Assembly: GCA_022764045.1 (NCBI GenBank)
Contig: JALERU010000009.1
Coordinates: forward strand, 1-36,567
DNA length: 36,567 nt
Direction of reading: 5' to 3'
From: Clostridiales bacterium
Lineage (GTDB): Bacteria > Bacillota > Clostridia > Oscillospirales > Oscillospiraceae
Translations under genes and position numbers: made by a program
In this document: positions 23,212-31,891 of the stretch, in pieces
How positions within the stretch are numbered: position 1 is the first letter of the stretch
How the letters are laid out: each line of letters begins with the position of its first letter
The notes under the pieces: model-generated
The model's input: only the letters and a program-made list of their open reading frames with translations
What the model was told of the DNA's origin: nothing
Databases searched by the model: none

Positions 23212-23898
23212 GTGGCACTGTATACCATCGGCGACACCCACCTGTCTCTGGGGAGCAACAAGCCCATGGACGTGTTTGGCGGGGCCTGGGCGGGCTATGT
23301 GGAAAAGCTGGCCCGGGGCCTGTCGGTCCTCCGGCCCGAGGACACCCTGGTCATCGCCGGGGACGTCTCCTGGGGCATGAGCCTGGAGGAATCCGCCGCC
23401 GACTTTGCCTGGCTGGACGCCCTGCCGGGCACCAAGATCCTGATGAAGGGCAACCACGACTACTGGTGGAACACGGCGGCCAAAATGACCCGCTTTTTTG
23501 AGGAGAAGGGCTTCCACAGCCTGAAAATTCTCCACAACAACTGCCATCTCTACGGGGAGACCGCCCTCTGCGGCACCCGGGGGTGGTTCTATGAGGAGGA
23601 CAAGGCCGGCCAGAGCCAAAAGGTGTTTAGCCGCGAGCTCATGCGGCTGGAGACCTCTTTGAAAGCTGCCGGAGACCGGGAGAAGCTCTGCTTTCTCCAC
23701 TATCCCCCTTACTACACCGGCTACTGCTGCGAGCCCATCCTGGCCTTGCTGGAACAGTACCGGGTGAAGACCTGCTATTACGGCCATCTCCACGGGGCCA
23801 GCCACCGTCTGGCCCTGCAGGGGGAGCGAAACGGAGTGGCATATCGTCTGGTCTCGGCGGATTATCTAAACTTTTGTCCAGAAAAAGTCTTGGAATAA
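23212..23898 (+). CDS. Calcineurin-like metallophosphoesterase
   Basis: A 228-residue hydrolase with a two-metal site. All blocks are visible: GDTH (Asp8, His10), GDVSWG (Asp51), GNHDYWW (Asn81-His82), a later FLHYPP histidine and GHLHG near the end. GTG start 23212, 13 bases after thrC. Related proteins are annotated as predicted phosphohydrolases; the substrate is unknown. It is probably cotranscribed with thrC. Confidence 0.9.
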   Translation: MALYTIGDTHLSLGSNKPMDVFGGAWAGYVEKLARGLSVLRPEDTLVIAGDVSWGMSLEESAADFAWLDALPGTKILMKGNHDYWWNTAAKMTRFFEEKGFHSLKILHNNCHLYGETALCGTRGWFYEEDKAGQSQKVFSRELMRLETSLKAAGDREKLCFLHYPPYYTGYCCEPILALLEQYRVKTCYYGHLHGASHRLALQGERNGVAYRLVSADYLNFCPEKVLE

Positions 23899-24018
23899 GG
23901 AAAAAAAGGCTGGTAATTCTGGAAAGAATCTGATAATATAGCCTATACATACTGCAATACAATGCCTTTTCAGGCTCTCCAAGGAGTAAAAAGGCGTTTC
24001 ACAGGAGGAAAAAAGGAC

Positions 24019-25578
24019 ATGAATGTCAAGAGCGTTGTAGAAAACAAAGAGAAGTACGAGGTCGAACTGACCGTTGAAGTCAGCCAGGAAGAGTTCGAAG
24101 CTGGCCTGGACAAGGTCTACCGCAAGAGCCGCGGCAACATCTCGGTCCCCGGGTTCCGTAAGGGCAAGGCCCCCCGTAAGGTCATCGAGGGTATGTACGG
24201 CGCCGGGGTGTTCTATGAAGACGCCATCGAGGAAATCTATCCCCAGGCCTGCATGGAGGCCATCCAGGAGAAGGGCCTGGACTCCGTCGCTCCCCCCAAG
24301 GTGGAGATCACCGAGCTGGGGAAGGAGGGCTTCACCTTTAAGGCCATCGTCACTGTTCGTCCCGAGATCACCCTGAAGCAGTATAAGGGCCTGGAGGCCG
24401 ACAAGGTTCTGCCCACCGTCACCGAAGCCGCCGTGGAGAACGAACTGAAGCAGTACGTAGAGCGCGCCACCCAGCTGGAGCCCGTGGACCGGGCCGCCGA
24501 GATGGGCGACAGCGTGGTCATGGACTACGTTGGCACCAAGGAAGGCGTGGCTTTTGACGGCGGCAGCGCCAAGGGTTATGAGCTGGCCCTGGGCTCCCAC
24601 ACCTTCATCCCCGGTTTCGAGGAGCAGGTGGTGGGCATGAAGGCCGGCGAGGAGAAGACCATCGACCTGACCTTCCCCGAGGAGTATCACGCCGCCGATC
24701 TGGCCGGTCAGCCCGTCCAGTTCAAGGTGACCTGCATCGAGATCAAGGAGAAGAAGGCACCCGCCATCGACGACGAGTTCGCCAAGGATGTCTCCGAGTT
24801 TGAGACCCTGGCTGAGTTTAAGGACGACCTGAAGCAGAAGATCGTGGACCGCAACATGGCCCAGAGCGAGGCCAAGTTCCGTCAGGCTCTGCTGGCCCAG
24901 ATGTGTGACCAGGTAGACATCGAGATCCCCGAGGCCATGATTGAGGCCCAGATCGACCAACTGGTGAACAGCTACGCCTCCCGTCTGGAGCAGCAGGGCA
25001 TCAGCATGGAGATGTATCTGCAGTACATGCAGATGGATGTGAGCAAGCTCCGTGAGGACCTGAAGGAGCCCGCCGTCACCCAGATCAAGCAGCAGCTTGC
25101 CCTGGATGCTGTGGTGGCTGCCGAGGAAATCGTGGTGACCGACGAGGACGTGGACGAGGAGGTCAAGAAGGCCGCCGCCAACCTGAACGTCCCCTATGAG
25201 CGGGTGGTAGAGGGCCTGGACCGCGAGGGCCTGAAGGCCGACCTGGCCCGCGACCGGGCCATGGCCGTTGTGGCCACCTCCGCCAAGCCCCACCTGATTG
25301 CCGCTGAGGCCGACGACGGTGAGATCAAGGTCACCGAAGTCACCAAGGACGACGGGAAGGAAGAGGCCGCCGAGGAAAAAGCGGAGGAGAAGGCCGAGGA
25401 AAAGCCCAAGAAGCGCACCACCAAGGCCAAGAAGACCGAGGAGGCCGGCGCAGAGGGCGAGGAAAAGAAGCCCGCTGCCAAGAAGACCAGAGCAAAGAAG
25501 ACCACCGCAGAGGGCGAAGAAGCCCCCAAGAAGACCACCCGCAAGAAAAAGGCTGAAGAGCCCAAGGGTGAGGAATAA
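24019..25578 (+). CDS. tig: Trigger factor with an unusual Lys/Glu/Ala-rich C-terminal tail
   Basis: A ribosome-associated chaperone with peptidyl-prolyl isomerase activity. The N-terminal ribosome-binding signature is GFRKGKAP (45-52). The FKBP domain covers about 155-245 (GDSVVMDYVGTKEG, then PGFEEQVVGMKAGEEK), followed by the long helical substrate-binding arms. It has 519 residues against about 430 in most species. The surplus is a low-complexity tail (443-519) built from KKA, EEK and KKTT stretches, alternating acidic and basic. ATG 24019 follows AGGAGGAA; the upstream ATG at 23962 would add 19 residues and lacks a ribosome site. It stands before clpP, as in many bacteria. Confidence 0.96.
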   Translation: MNVKSVVENKEKYEVELTVEVSQEEFEAGLDKVYRKSRGNISVPGFRKGKAPRKVIEGMYGAGVFYEDAIEEIYPQACMEAIQEKGLDSVAPPKVEITELGKEGFTFKAIVTVRPEITLKQYKGLEADKVLPTVTEAAVENELKQYVERATQLEPVDRAAEMGDSVVMDYVGTKEGVAFDGGSAKGYELALGSHTFIPGFEEQVVGMKAGEEKTIDLTFPEEYHAADLAGQPVQFKVTCIEIKEKKAPAIDDEFAKDVSEFETLAEFKDDLKQKIVDRNMAQSEAKFRQALLAQMCDQVDIEIPEAMIEAQIDQLVNSYASRLEQQGISMEMYLQYMQMDVSKLREDLKEPAVTQIKQQLALDAVVAAEEIVVTDEDVDEEVKKAAANLNVPYERVVEGLDREGLKADLARDRAMAVVATSAKPHLIAAEADDGEIKVTEVTKDDGKEEAAEEKAEEKAEEKPKKRTTKAKKTEEAGAEGEEKKPAAKKTRAKKTTAEGEEAPKKTTRKKKAEEPKGEE

Positions 25579-25629
25579 TTTTCCGTCAGGCGGGCATACT
25601 GTGCTCTGAATGGAAAAGGAGATCAAGCT

Positions 25630-26211
25630 ATGAGTTTAGTGCCCTATGTAGTCGAACAAACCAACCGGGGAGAACGGTCTTACGACATTTTCTCCCGCTT
25701 ACTCAACGACCGGATCATCTTCCTGTCGGAAGAGGTGAACGATACCACAGCCAGCCTTGTGGTGGCCCAGCTGCTGTATCTGGAGTCTCAGAACCCGGAC
25801 CAGGATATCCAGTTTTATATCAACAGCCCCGGCGGTTCCGTCACCGCGGGAATGGCCATCTACGACACCATGCAGTACATCAAGTGTGATGTCTCCACCA
25901 TCTGCATCGGCATGGCTGCCAGCATGGGCGCCTTCCTTCTGGCCGCAGGGACCAAGGGAAAGCGGATGGCTCTGCCCAACGCGGAGATTATGATCCACCA
26001 GCCCTCGGCTGGAACCCAGGGTCAGATTACAGACATGGCCATTCACCTGAAGCGCCTGGAAGTGATCAAAAAGCGTATGAATCATATCCTTTCGGAAAAC
26101 ACCGGAAAGCCCCTGGATGTGGTCACCGCCGACTGCGAGCGGGACAACTTTATGTCCGCCCAGGAGGCCATGGAATATGGTCTCATTGATAAAGTGATCG
26201 ATACGCGCTGA
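25630..26211 (+). CDS. clpP: ATP-dependent Clp protease proteolytic subunit
   Basis: A 193-residue serine peptidase forming the two-ring chamber used by ClpX. The catalytic triad is Ser98 (GMAASMGAF), His123 (MIHQPSAG) and Asp172 (CERDNFMSA), at positions nearly the same as in E. coli. [19 protein letters not shown] is the oxyanion region. ATG 25630 follows AAAAGGAG, 51 bases after tig. A GC-rich terminator after the stop separates it partly from clpX. Confidence 0.98.
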   Translation: MSLVPYVVEQTNRGERSYDIFSRLLNDRIIFLSEEVNDTTASLVVAQLLYLESQNPDQDIQFYINSPGGSVTAGMAIYDTMQYIKCDVSTICIGMAASMGAFLLAAGTKGKRMALPNAEIMIHQPSAGTQGQITDMAIHLKRLEVIKKRMNHILSENTGKPLDVVTADCERDNFMSAQEAMEYGLIDKVIDTR

Positions 26212-26220
26212 TGTGACAGA

Positions 26221-26251
26221 AAAAAAGGGGGGCGTCGGTCCCCCCTTTTTT
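26221..26251 (+). terminator. Terminator between clpP and clpX
   Basis: AAAAAAGGGGGG (26221-26232), a seven-base loop and CCCCCCTTTTTT (26240-26251) start nine bases after clpP. It would reduce readthrough into clpX. Confidence 0.85.
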
Positions 26252-26278
26252 CCTGTGTTAGAAAGAGGTGAAACGGCT

Positions 26279-27598
26279 TTGTCCAAAAACGAAGAAAAAC
26301 GAGCGGTTCGCTGCTCCTTCTGCGGCAAGCACCAGGATCAGGTGGCCAAAATCATCGCCGGTCCCGGCGCCTACATTTGTAACGAGTGTGTCCATCTCTG
26401 CATGGATATTCTGGATAACATGACGCCGCCGGAGGAGCAGCTGGCGAAGTCCGATGTGCCGGAGACCATTCCCAGCCCCAGGGAGATCAAGGCTTATCTG
26501 GACGACTATGTCATCGGCCAGGACGCGGCTAAGGTGGCCCTGTCCGTGGCAGTGTATAACCATTACAAGCGGATCTATTTCGGCGGCGGGGAGGATGTGG
26601 AGCTGCAAAAGAGCAACATCCTCCTGCTGGGCCCCACCGGCAGCGGCAAGACCCTGCTGGCCCAGACCCTGGCTAAGATCCTGAATGTCCCCTTCGCCAT
26701 CGCCGACGCCACCACCCTCACCGAGGCCGGCTACGTGGGCGACGACGTGGAAAATATTCTCCTGCGCCTGGTTCAGGCCGCGGATTACGACATTGAGCAG
26801 GCCGAGCGGGGCATTATTTACATCGATGAGATGGATAAAATCGCCCGAAAGAGTGAAAATACCACCATCACCCGGGACGTATCCGGCGAGGGCGTCCAGC
26901 AGGCTCTGCTGAAAATTCTGGAGGGCACAGTGGCAAACGTCCCTCCCCAGGGTGGACGGAAGCACCCCCACCAGGAGTTCATCCAGGTGGATACCAAGAA
27001 TATCCTCTTCATCTGCGGCGGCGCCTTTGACGGCGTGGAAAAGATCATCGAAAAGCGGGTCACCCAGAAGGGGATCGGCTTCGGCGCGGAGATCAAGAGC
27101 AAGGCCGAGCTGGAGCAGAGCAACATTCTGGGGAAGATCCAGCCCCACGACCTGCTGAAGTTCGGTATCATCCCCGAGCTGGTGGGCCGCCTGCCGGTGA
27201 TCACCGCTCTGTCCCCTCTGAGCCGGGAGGATTTGGTGAGAATTCTCACCGAACCCAAAAACGCCCTGGTAAAGCAGTATCGAAAGCTGCTGGAGTATGA
27301 CATGGTGGACCTGGTCTTTACCTCCGGCGCCCTGGAGGCTGTGGCCGACAAGTCCGTGGAACGGGGCATCGGTGCCAGAGGCCTGCGGGCTGTGCTGGAA
27401 GAGCTGATGACCCAGATCATGTATGACATCCCTTCGGACGCCTCGATTGTAGAGGTGGATATCACCCCCGAAAGCGTCAAGGACGGGGCGGAGCCCGTGC
27501 TGATCCGGGACCCCGAGCGGGCCTGCCGGCCCCAACTGGGCGCCGCGGCCCTGCGGGCGCAAAACGGCGGCTTGGCCCACCAGGACGGGACCGCGTGA
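26279..27598 (+). CDS. clpX: Clp protease ATP-binding subunit ClpX
   Basis: A 439-residue AAA+ unfoldase that feeds ClpP. The zinc domain has Cys12, Cys15, Cys34 and Cys37. Walker A GPTGSGKT is at 118-125 and Walker B IIYIDE at 179-184. [13 protein letters not shown] and [10 protein letters not shown] (sensor 2) complete the AAA+ module. I choose TTG 26279 ([10 protein letters not shown]) because AGAGGTG lies eight bases upstream and the reading frame before it crosses the terminator hairpin. The C-terminus is slightly longer than in Bacillus. Confidence 0.96.
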   Translation: MSKNEEKRAVRCSFCGKHQDQVAKIIAGPGAYICNECVHLCMDILDNMTPPEEQLAKSDVPETIPSPREIKAYLDDYVIGQDAAKVALSVAVYNHYKRIYFGGGEDVELQKSNILLLGPTGSGKTLLAQTLAKILNVPFAIADATTLTEAGYVGDDVENILLRLVQAADYDIEQAERGIIYIDEMDKIARKSENTTITRDVSGEGVQQALLKILEGTVANVPPQGGRKHPHQEFIQVDTKNILFICGGAFDGVEKIIEKRVTQKGIGFGAEIKSKAELEQSNILGKIQPHDLLKFGIIPELVGRLPVITALSPLSREDLVRILTEPKNALVKQYRKLLEYDMVDLVFTSGALEAVADKSVERGIGARGLRAVLEELMTQIMYDIPSDASIVEVDITPESVKDGAEPVLIRDPERACRPQLGAAALRAQNGGLAHQDGTA

Positions 27599-27639
27599 TC
27601 CCTGCGCCGGGGCCTGCAAAACCCAATAGCTGTATCACA

Positions 27640-27665
27640 GGGCGGAGGGGGAAACTTCTCCGCCC
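27640..27665 (+). terminator. Possible weak terminator between clpX and lon
   Basis: GGGCGGAG (27640-27647) and CTCCGCCC (27658-27665) form an 8-bp stem with a T-poor tail (TTCGTGCCC). It may be an attenuator rather than a full stop. Confidence 0.4.
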
Positions 27666-27770
27666 TTCGTGCCCTTCCTTCTCTGAGGGCGCTTATGGCT
27701 TGTATCCGTCTTCCAGCCCCTGGGCTGGGAGATTCCAACCCCTGTTTCTTTTGAAAGGAAGTGAATCGGT

Positions 27771-30197
27771 TTGCCGGAAGAAGAAAAGAATGAAATGCTG
27801 GAGACCTTACCTGCTCTGGCCCTGCGGGGCCTGACGGTTTATCCCAAAATGATGGTCCACTTTGACGTGGGCCGGGAAGCCTCGGTGAAGGCCATCGAGG
27901 AATCCATGTCCTCCAACACCCCAATTTTCCTGGTGGCCCAGAAGGACATCCGGGTGGAGGCCCCTGACCGGAATCATCTCTTTGACGTGGGTACCGTGTC
28001 GGTGGTCCGTCAGATCCTCCGTCTGCCGGGCAAAACCATCCGGGTGATGGTGGAGGGCCAATACCGAGCCCGCCTCCATGACCTCATCCAGACCGACCCC
28101 TATCTGGTGGCCAAGGTGGAACGGGCGGAGTCGGACCAGAGCTATGAGGGAAAGAGCAATTCCCTCCGGGCTGAGGCGGCGGTCCGCCAGGCCTATGAGC
28201 TCTTTGACCGCTACAGTGAGCTGGCCCCGAAAAACGCCTCGGCAGAAATGCTCATGAACATCATGTCCAGCGAGGACGCCGGCTATATCGCCGACTTTAT
28301 CGCCCAAAACGTCTCCATGCGGGTGCTGGACAAGCAGTCCATCCTGGACGAGCTGCGGCCGGTCCAGCGGCTGAATAAAATGAACCGCCTCCTCCGCCGG
28401 GAGGTGGAGATCCTGGAAATGGAGCAGAGCATCCAGCGCCGGGTCCAGGAGAACATGACCCAGAACCAGAAGGACGCCTTCCTGCGGGAGCAGGTCCGGG
28501 TGATCCAGGAGGAGCTGGGGGAGGACGGCGACAACGAGATCGCCGCCTACCGCCGGCAGATCGCCGACGCCCATTTGCCGGAAGAGGTGGAGAATAAGCT
28601 CCTCAAGGAGGTCATCCACCTGGAAAAGCAGCCCTTTGGCTCGGCGGAGGCCTCGGTGCTGCGGAACTATCTGGACGTGTGCCTGGAGCTGCCTTGGACC
28701 AAGATCTCCAAGGAGCGGGTGAACGTCCAGGCCGCCCGGAAGATCCTGGACGCCGACCACTTTGGCCTGGAAAAGGTCAAGGAGCGGATTTTAGAGTTCC
28801 TGGCGGTCAAGCAGTTGGCCCCCGATCTGAAAGGGCAGATCATCTGCCTGGTGGGCCCCCCCGGCGTGGGCAAGACCTCCATCGGCATGTCCATGGCCCG
28901 GGCCATGAACCGGAAGCTGGCCCGGATCTCCCTGGGCGGCGTCCATGACGAGGCTGATATCCGGGGCCACCGGAAGACCTATGTGGGAGCCATGCCCGGC
29001 CGGATCATCAACGCCATCCGCCAGGCGGGCACCAAAAACCCCCTCCTTCTGCTGGATGAGATCGACAAACTGGGCAGCGACATGCGGGGGGACCCCGCCG
29101 CCGCCCTGCTGGAGGTGCTGGACAGCGAGCAGAACAGCACCTTCCGGGACCACTTCGTGGAGCTCCCCTTTGACCTGTCTGATGTGCTCTTCATCACCAC
29201 GGCCAACACCACCGCCACCATCCCCAAGCCCCTGCTGGACCGGATGGAGGTCATCGAGCTGCCCAGCTACACCGACGAGGAAAAGCTCCAAATCGCCAAA
29301 AACCACCTGTTGCCCAAGCAGCTCAAGCGCCACGGCCTGAAAAAGAGCCAGCTGAAGCTCACCGACGACGCCATCCGGGAGGTCATCGTGTCCTACACCC
29401 GGGAGTCCGGCGTCCGGATTCTGGAGCGGGAGCTGGGCAGCCTATGCCGGAAGGTGGCCATGGGGATCGTCTCGGAGGAGTATAAGCAGGCTAAGGTCAC
29501 CGGGGATAACCTGGAGAACTTCCTGGGTCCCCGGAAATTCCACCCCGAGAAGAACGGCCTGGAAAACCAGGTGGGCCTGGTCAACGGCCTGGCCTGGACC
29601 TCGGTGGGTGGCACCCTGCTGGAGGCCGAGGTCAACGTGGTCCCCGGCAGCGGCAAGGTGGAGCTCACCGGCAACCTGGGCAACGTGATGAAGGAGTCGG
29701 CCCGAGCGGCTTTCACTTATATCCGCAGCCGGGCCAAGGAGCTGGGAGTGGAGCCCGACTTCTACAAGGAGAAGGACATCCACATCCACTTCCCCGAGGG
29801 CGCGGTGCCCAAGGACGGCCCCTCCGCCGGGGTCACCATCACCACCGCCATGGTCTCCGCCCTGACAGGCATCCCCGTCCGGGGGGATGTGGCCATGACG
29901 GGAGAGGTCACCCTGCGGGGCCGGGTGCTGCCCATTGGCGGCCTGCGGGAGAAATCCATGGCCGCCCTGCGCAACGGCATCCACACGGTGATCCTTCCCA
30001 AGGACAACGAGACCGACCTGGAGGAGATCGACCAGACGGTGCGCAACGCCCTCCAGTTTATCCCTGTCGCCCACGTGGATCAGGTGCTGGCCAACGCTTT
30101 GGAGCGGCCGCCCCTGGCCCAGCCGGAGGAGCAGACCGACAACGCCCCCCTGGGCGGCGCCGGCACCAGCGCCCGGGCTTCGGTGCCCCAGGCATAA
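27771..30197 (+). CDS. lon: ATP-dependent Lon protease (LonA)
   Basis: An 808-residue hexameric protease for damaged and regulatory proteins. The N-terminal LON domain (about 10-200) is followed by AAA+ with Walker A GPPGVGKT (362-369) and LLLLDEIDK, then the peptidase domain with the Ser685-Lys728 dyad (KDGPSAG; GLREKS), 43 residues apart as in E. coli Lon. TTG 27771 follows GGAAGTG with seven-base spacing; an in-frame ATG eight codons later lacks a ribosome site. The C-terminus carries a Pro/Gln/Ala-rich extension (about 785-808). Gene order clpX-lon-engB is typical of Firmicutes. No CIRCE or CtsR box was seen upstream. Confidence 0.97.
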   Translation: MPEEEKNEMLETLPALALRGLTVYPKMMVHFDVGREASVKAIEESMSSNTPIFLVAQKDIRVEAPDRNHLFDVGTVSVVRQILRLPGKTIRVMVEGQYRARLHDLIQTDPYLVAKVERAESDQSYEGKSNSLRAEAAVRQAYELFDRYSELAPKNASAEMLMNIMSSEDAGYIADFIAQNVSMRVLDKQSILDELRPVQRLNKMNRLLRREVEILEMEQSIQRRVQENMTQNQKDAFLREQVRVIQEELGEDGDNEIAAYRRQIADAHLPEEVENKLLKEVIHLEKQPFGSAEASVLRNYLDVCLELPWTKISKERVNVQAARKILDADHFGLEKVKERILEFLAVKQLAPDLKGQIICLVGPPGVGKTSIGMSMARAMNRKLARISLGGVHDEADIRGHRKTYVGAMPGRIINAIRQAGTKNPLLLLDEIDKLGSDMRGDPAAALLEVLDSEQNSTFRDHFVELPFDLSDVLFITTANTTATIPKPLLDRMEVIELPSYTDEEKLQIAKNHLLPKQLKRHGLKKSQLKLTDDAIREVIVSYTRESGVRILERELGSLCRKVAMGIVSEEYKQAKVTGDNLENFLGPRKFHPEKNGLENQVGLVNGLAWTSVGGTLLEAEVNVVPGSGKVELTGNLGNVMKESARAAFTYIRSRAKELGVEPDFYKEKDIHIHFPEGAVPKDGPSAGVTITTAMVSALTGIPVRGDVAMTGEVTLRGRVLPIGGLREKSMAALRNGIHTVILPKDNETDLEEIDQTVRNALQFIPVAHVDQVLANALERPPLAQPEEQTDNAPLGGAGTSARASVPQA

Positions 30198-30207
30198 GAG
30201 GTAATCC

Positions 30208-30816
30208 ATGAAATTCAACACACAAAACGCGGAGTTTGTTCTCTCCGCGGCGAAAATGGCAGACTGTCCCCGGGACAGTCTGCCCCAGATCGCCTTTGCC
30301 GGGCGGTCTAACGTGGGGAAGTCCTCGGTGATCAACCGCCTGCTCAACCGGAAGAATTTCGCCCGGGTGGGCTCGGCCCCCGGCAAGACCACCCACATCA
30401 ACTACTTCCGCATCGACAAAAAGGTCTACTTTGTGGACCTGCCAGGCTATGGCTACGCCAAGGTCTCCAAGCAGGAGCGGGCCCGGTGGGGAAAGCTCAT
30501 TGAGCAGTGGTTTGCCGACCCCAGCCTGCTCACCTTAGGCATCCTCATCGTGGATCTGCGCCACAAGCCCACCGCCGACGACTGCGTCATGGCCCAGTGG
30601 TTTAAGGACTCGGGCAAGCCCTTCGTGGTGGTGGCCAACAAGCACGACAAGATCAAAAAGAGCCAGTGGGAGCCCAACCTGGCCCAGATCCGCCAGACCC
30701 TGGCCCTGGACGAGGCCACGCCCGTGATCTCCTTCTCCGCCGAAAAGGGCCTGGGGAAGGAAGAACTGCTGGGCGTTATCCTGGACCACATGCGCGGCGG
30801 AGACGATCCCGACTAA
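30208..30816 (+). CDS. engB: Ribosome biogenesis GTP-binding protein EngB (YsxC/YihA)
   Basis: A 202-residue GTPase required for 50S assembly. Motifs: G1 GRSNVGKSS (32-40), G2 threonine in GKTTHINYF, G3 DLPGYGYAK, G4 NKHD and G5 FSAEKG. The start follows AGAGG, ten bases after lon, so the two are one unit. The coding region contains a perfect 13-bp inverted repeat (30258-30284), and the stop codon TAA 30814-30816 abuts the terminal repeat of a MITE-like element. Confidence 0.96.
   Translation: MKFNTQNAEFVLSAAKMADCPRDSLPQIAFAGRSNVGKSSVINRLLNRKNFARVGSAPGKTTHINYFRIDKKVYFVDLPGYGYAKVSKQERARWGKLIEQWFADPSLLTLGILIVDLRHKPTADDCVMAQWFKDSGKPFVVVANKHDKIKKSQWEPNLAQIRQTLALDEATPVISFSAEKGLGKEELLGVILDHMRGGDDPD
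30258..30284. repeat. Perfect 13-bp inverted repeat inside engB
   Basis: GGCAGACTGTCCC (30258-30270) and GGGACAGTCTGCC (30272-30284) flank a single C. In the protein this codes for the variable segment before the G1 motif, where length matches Bacillus YsxC, so it is not an insertion. Confidence 0.8.
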
Positions 30817-30983
30817 TACTATGATTCCATAAAAACGAGGTTTTTATGGAATCAGCAACGCGAAGGCGTTGCACTTTTCAGCGGCAAAGCCACTGAAAAG
30901 ACGTCTTATACATCATTCGACGCACCTGTGGTGCTATAAAAAGCAGCCTTTTGCAAAGTCTGCTTTTTATCGAATGATAGTAT
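30816..30983. mobile_element. MITE-like non-coding element with 21-bp terminal inverted repeats
   Basis: The ends, 30816-30836 and 30963-30983, are inverted repeats matching at 18 of 21 positions (outer part ATACTAT, then ATTC and ATAAAAA); the three differences are G/C swaps. Between them lie nested hairpins: GATTCCATAAAAAC with its complement (30823-30836/30840-30853), GCAACGC/GCGTTGC (30855-30861/30866-30872), CTTTTCAG/CTGAAAAG (30874-30881/30893-30900) and ATCATTCGA/TCGAATGAT (30912-30920/30970-30978). No reading frame exists. Size (168 bp), lack of coding capacity and terminal repeats fit a miniature inverted-repeat transposable element. A clean target duplication is not evident. The A of the engB stop codon is the first base of the repeat. 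Confidence 0.65.
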
Positions 30984-31026
30984 AAAGAGAGAGACCCGGC
31001 CAGGGGCCGGAGAGGGAGGAATGTAC

Positions 31027-31704
31027 ATGAAACGGATTTGGGGACTGTTCCTCTACGCCATTCTGGCCGGCTTCTGCATCGGCCTGGGGGGCACGGTTTT
31101 TTTGCGGCTGAAGGACGCATTTCCCGGCGGCAACGTGGTGGGAGCCCTGCTCTTCACCATCGGCCTGTTCACCGTCTGCACCCGGGGCTACGCCCTGTTC
31201 ACCGGCAAGGCCTGCTACCTGTTTGACAACCCCTTGCCCCACTATCTGCTGGACCTGGTGGTCTTCTGGGTGGGAAACCTGCTGGGGGCCATGCTCATCG
31301 CCGGTCTGGAAAACCTGACGGGGATCACCGGGACCGAGGTGGGGATCAATGTCACCGCCGCCAGCCTGGTGGAAGGGAAGATGAATGGGACCTACCTGAG
31401 CCTGTTTGTGCTGGGCATCCTCTGTAACATCTGCATCTTCATTGCGGTGAACGGCTACGCCAAGAATCCCCATGAGGTGGGGAAATACCTGGCGCTGTTT
31501 TTAGGGGTCTCGGTCTTTATCCTCTGCGGCACGGAGCATAGCGTGGCCGACATGTATTACTGGTCGGTCTCCGGGGTGCTCTACGACCAGCCGGGGGAGT
31601 CGCTGCTGCGGATTGGGATCATCTCCCTGGGGAACGTCGTGGGCGGCGTGTTTCTGCCCCTGGTGGAGAAATGGAAGGCCCATTTGGACCAAGCAGCCAG
31701 CTGA
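31027..31704 (+). CDS. Formate/nitrite transporter (FNT) family protein
   Basis: A 225-residue pentameric-channel type membrane protein with about six spans. Family signatures: AILAGFCIGLGG, GYALFTGKACYL (the re-entrant loop), FWVGNLLGAM and CGTEHSVADMYYW, compare GxEHSxANMxF with the channel histidine. It is somewhat shorter than most FNT proteins (about 260-280). ATG 31027 is chosen because the ATG at 31021 touches the GGAGGGAGGA ribosome site. Members conduct formate, nitrite, hydrosulfide or lactate; formate is likely in a fermenting anaerobe, by inference only. Confidence 0.88.
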   Translation: MKRIWGLFLYAILAGFCIGLGGTVFLRLKDAFPGGNVVGALLFTIGLFTVCTRGYALFTGKACYLFDNPLPHYLLDLVVFWVGNLLGAMLIAGLENLTGITGTEVGINVTAASLVEGKMNGTYLSLFVLGILCNICIFIAVNGYAKNPHEVGKYLALFLGVSVFILCGTEHSVADMYYWSVSGVLYDQPGESLLRIGIISLGNVVGGVFLPLVEKWKAHLDQAAS

Positions 31705-31713
31705 ATACATAGC

Positions 31714-31743
31714 AAAGCCGAGGCCCGAAAGGGCCTCGGCTTT
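31714..31743 (+). terminator. Terminator of the FNT gene
   Basis: AAAGCCGAGGCCC (31714-31726), GAAA loop, GGGCCTCGGCTTT (31731-31743): a perfect 13-bp stem. Confidence 0.88.
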
Positions 31744-31797
31744 CTGGTTGGGAGGCCGCCCAAAGCCTGGCACAGGGGGAATTCTTTGGGGAAGGCC

Positions 31798-31825
31798 TTG
31801 CTTTGTCCGCCAAGGGCGTTATAAT
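31798..31825 (+). promoter_or_regulatory. Promoter of the MATE gene
   Basis: TTGCTT (31798-31803), 16 bases, perfect TATAAT (31820-31825). Confidence 0.65.
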
Positions 31826-31891
31826 AGAGGGACGCGCAACGCGCGAAGGCGGAAGAAAGGAGGCGTGTCTCCGCTCCGGCGGAGGAGGGAC

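Noticed and set aside
26212-27770. CtsR or CIRCE heat-shock operators near clp and lon
   Set aside because: Neither the CtsR heptad repeat nor the CIRCE inverted repeat is present in the gaps around clpP, clpX or lon.
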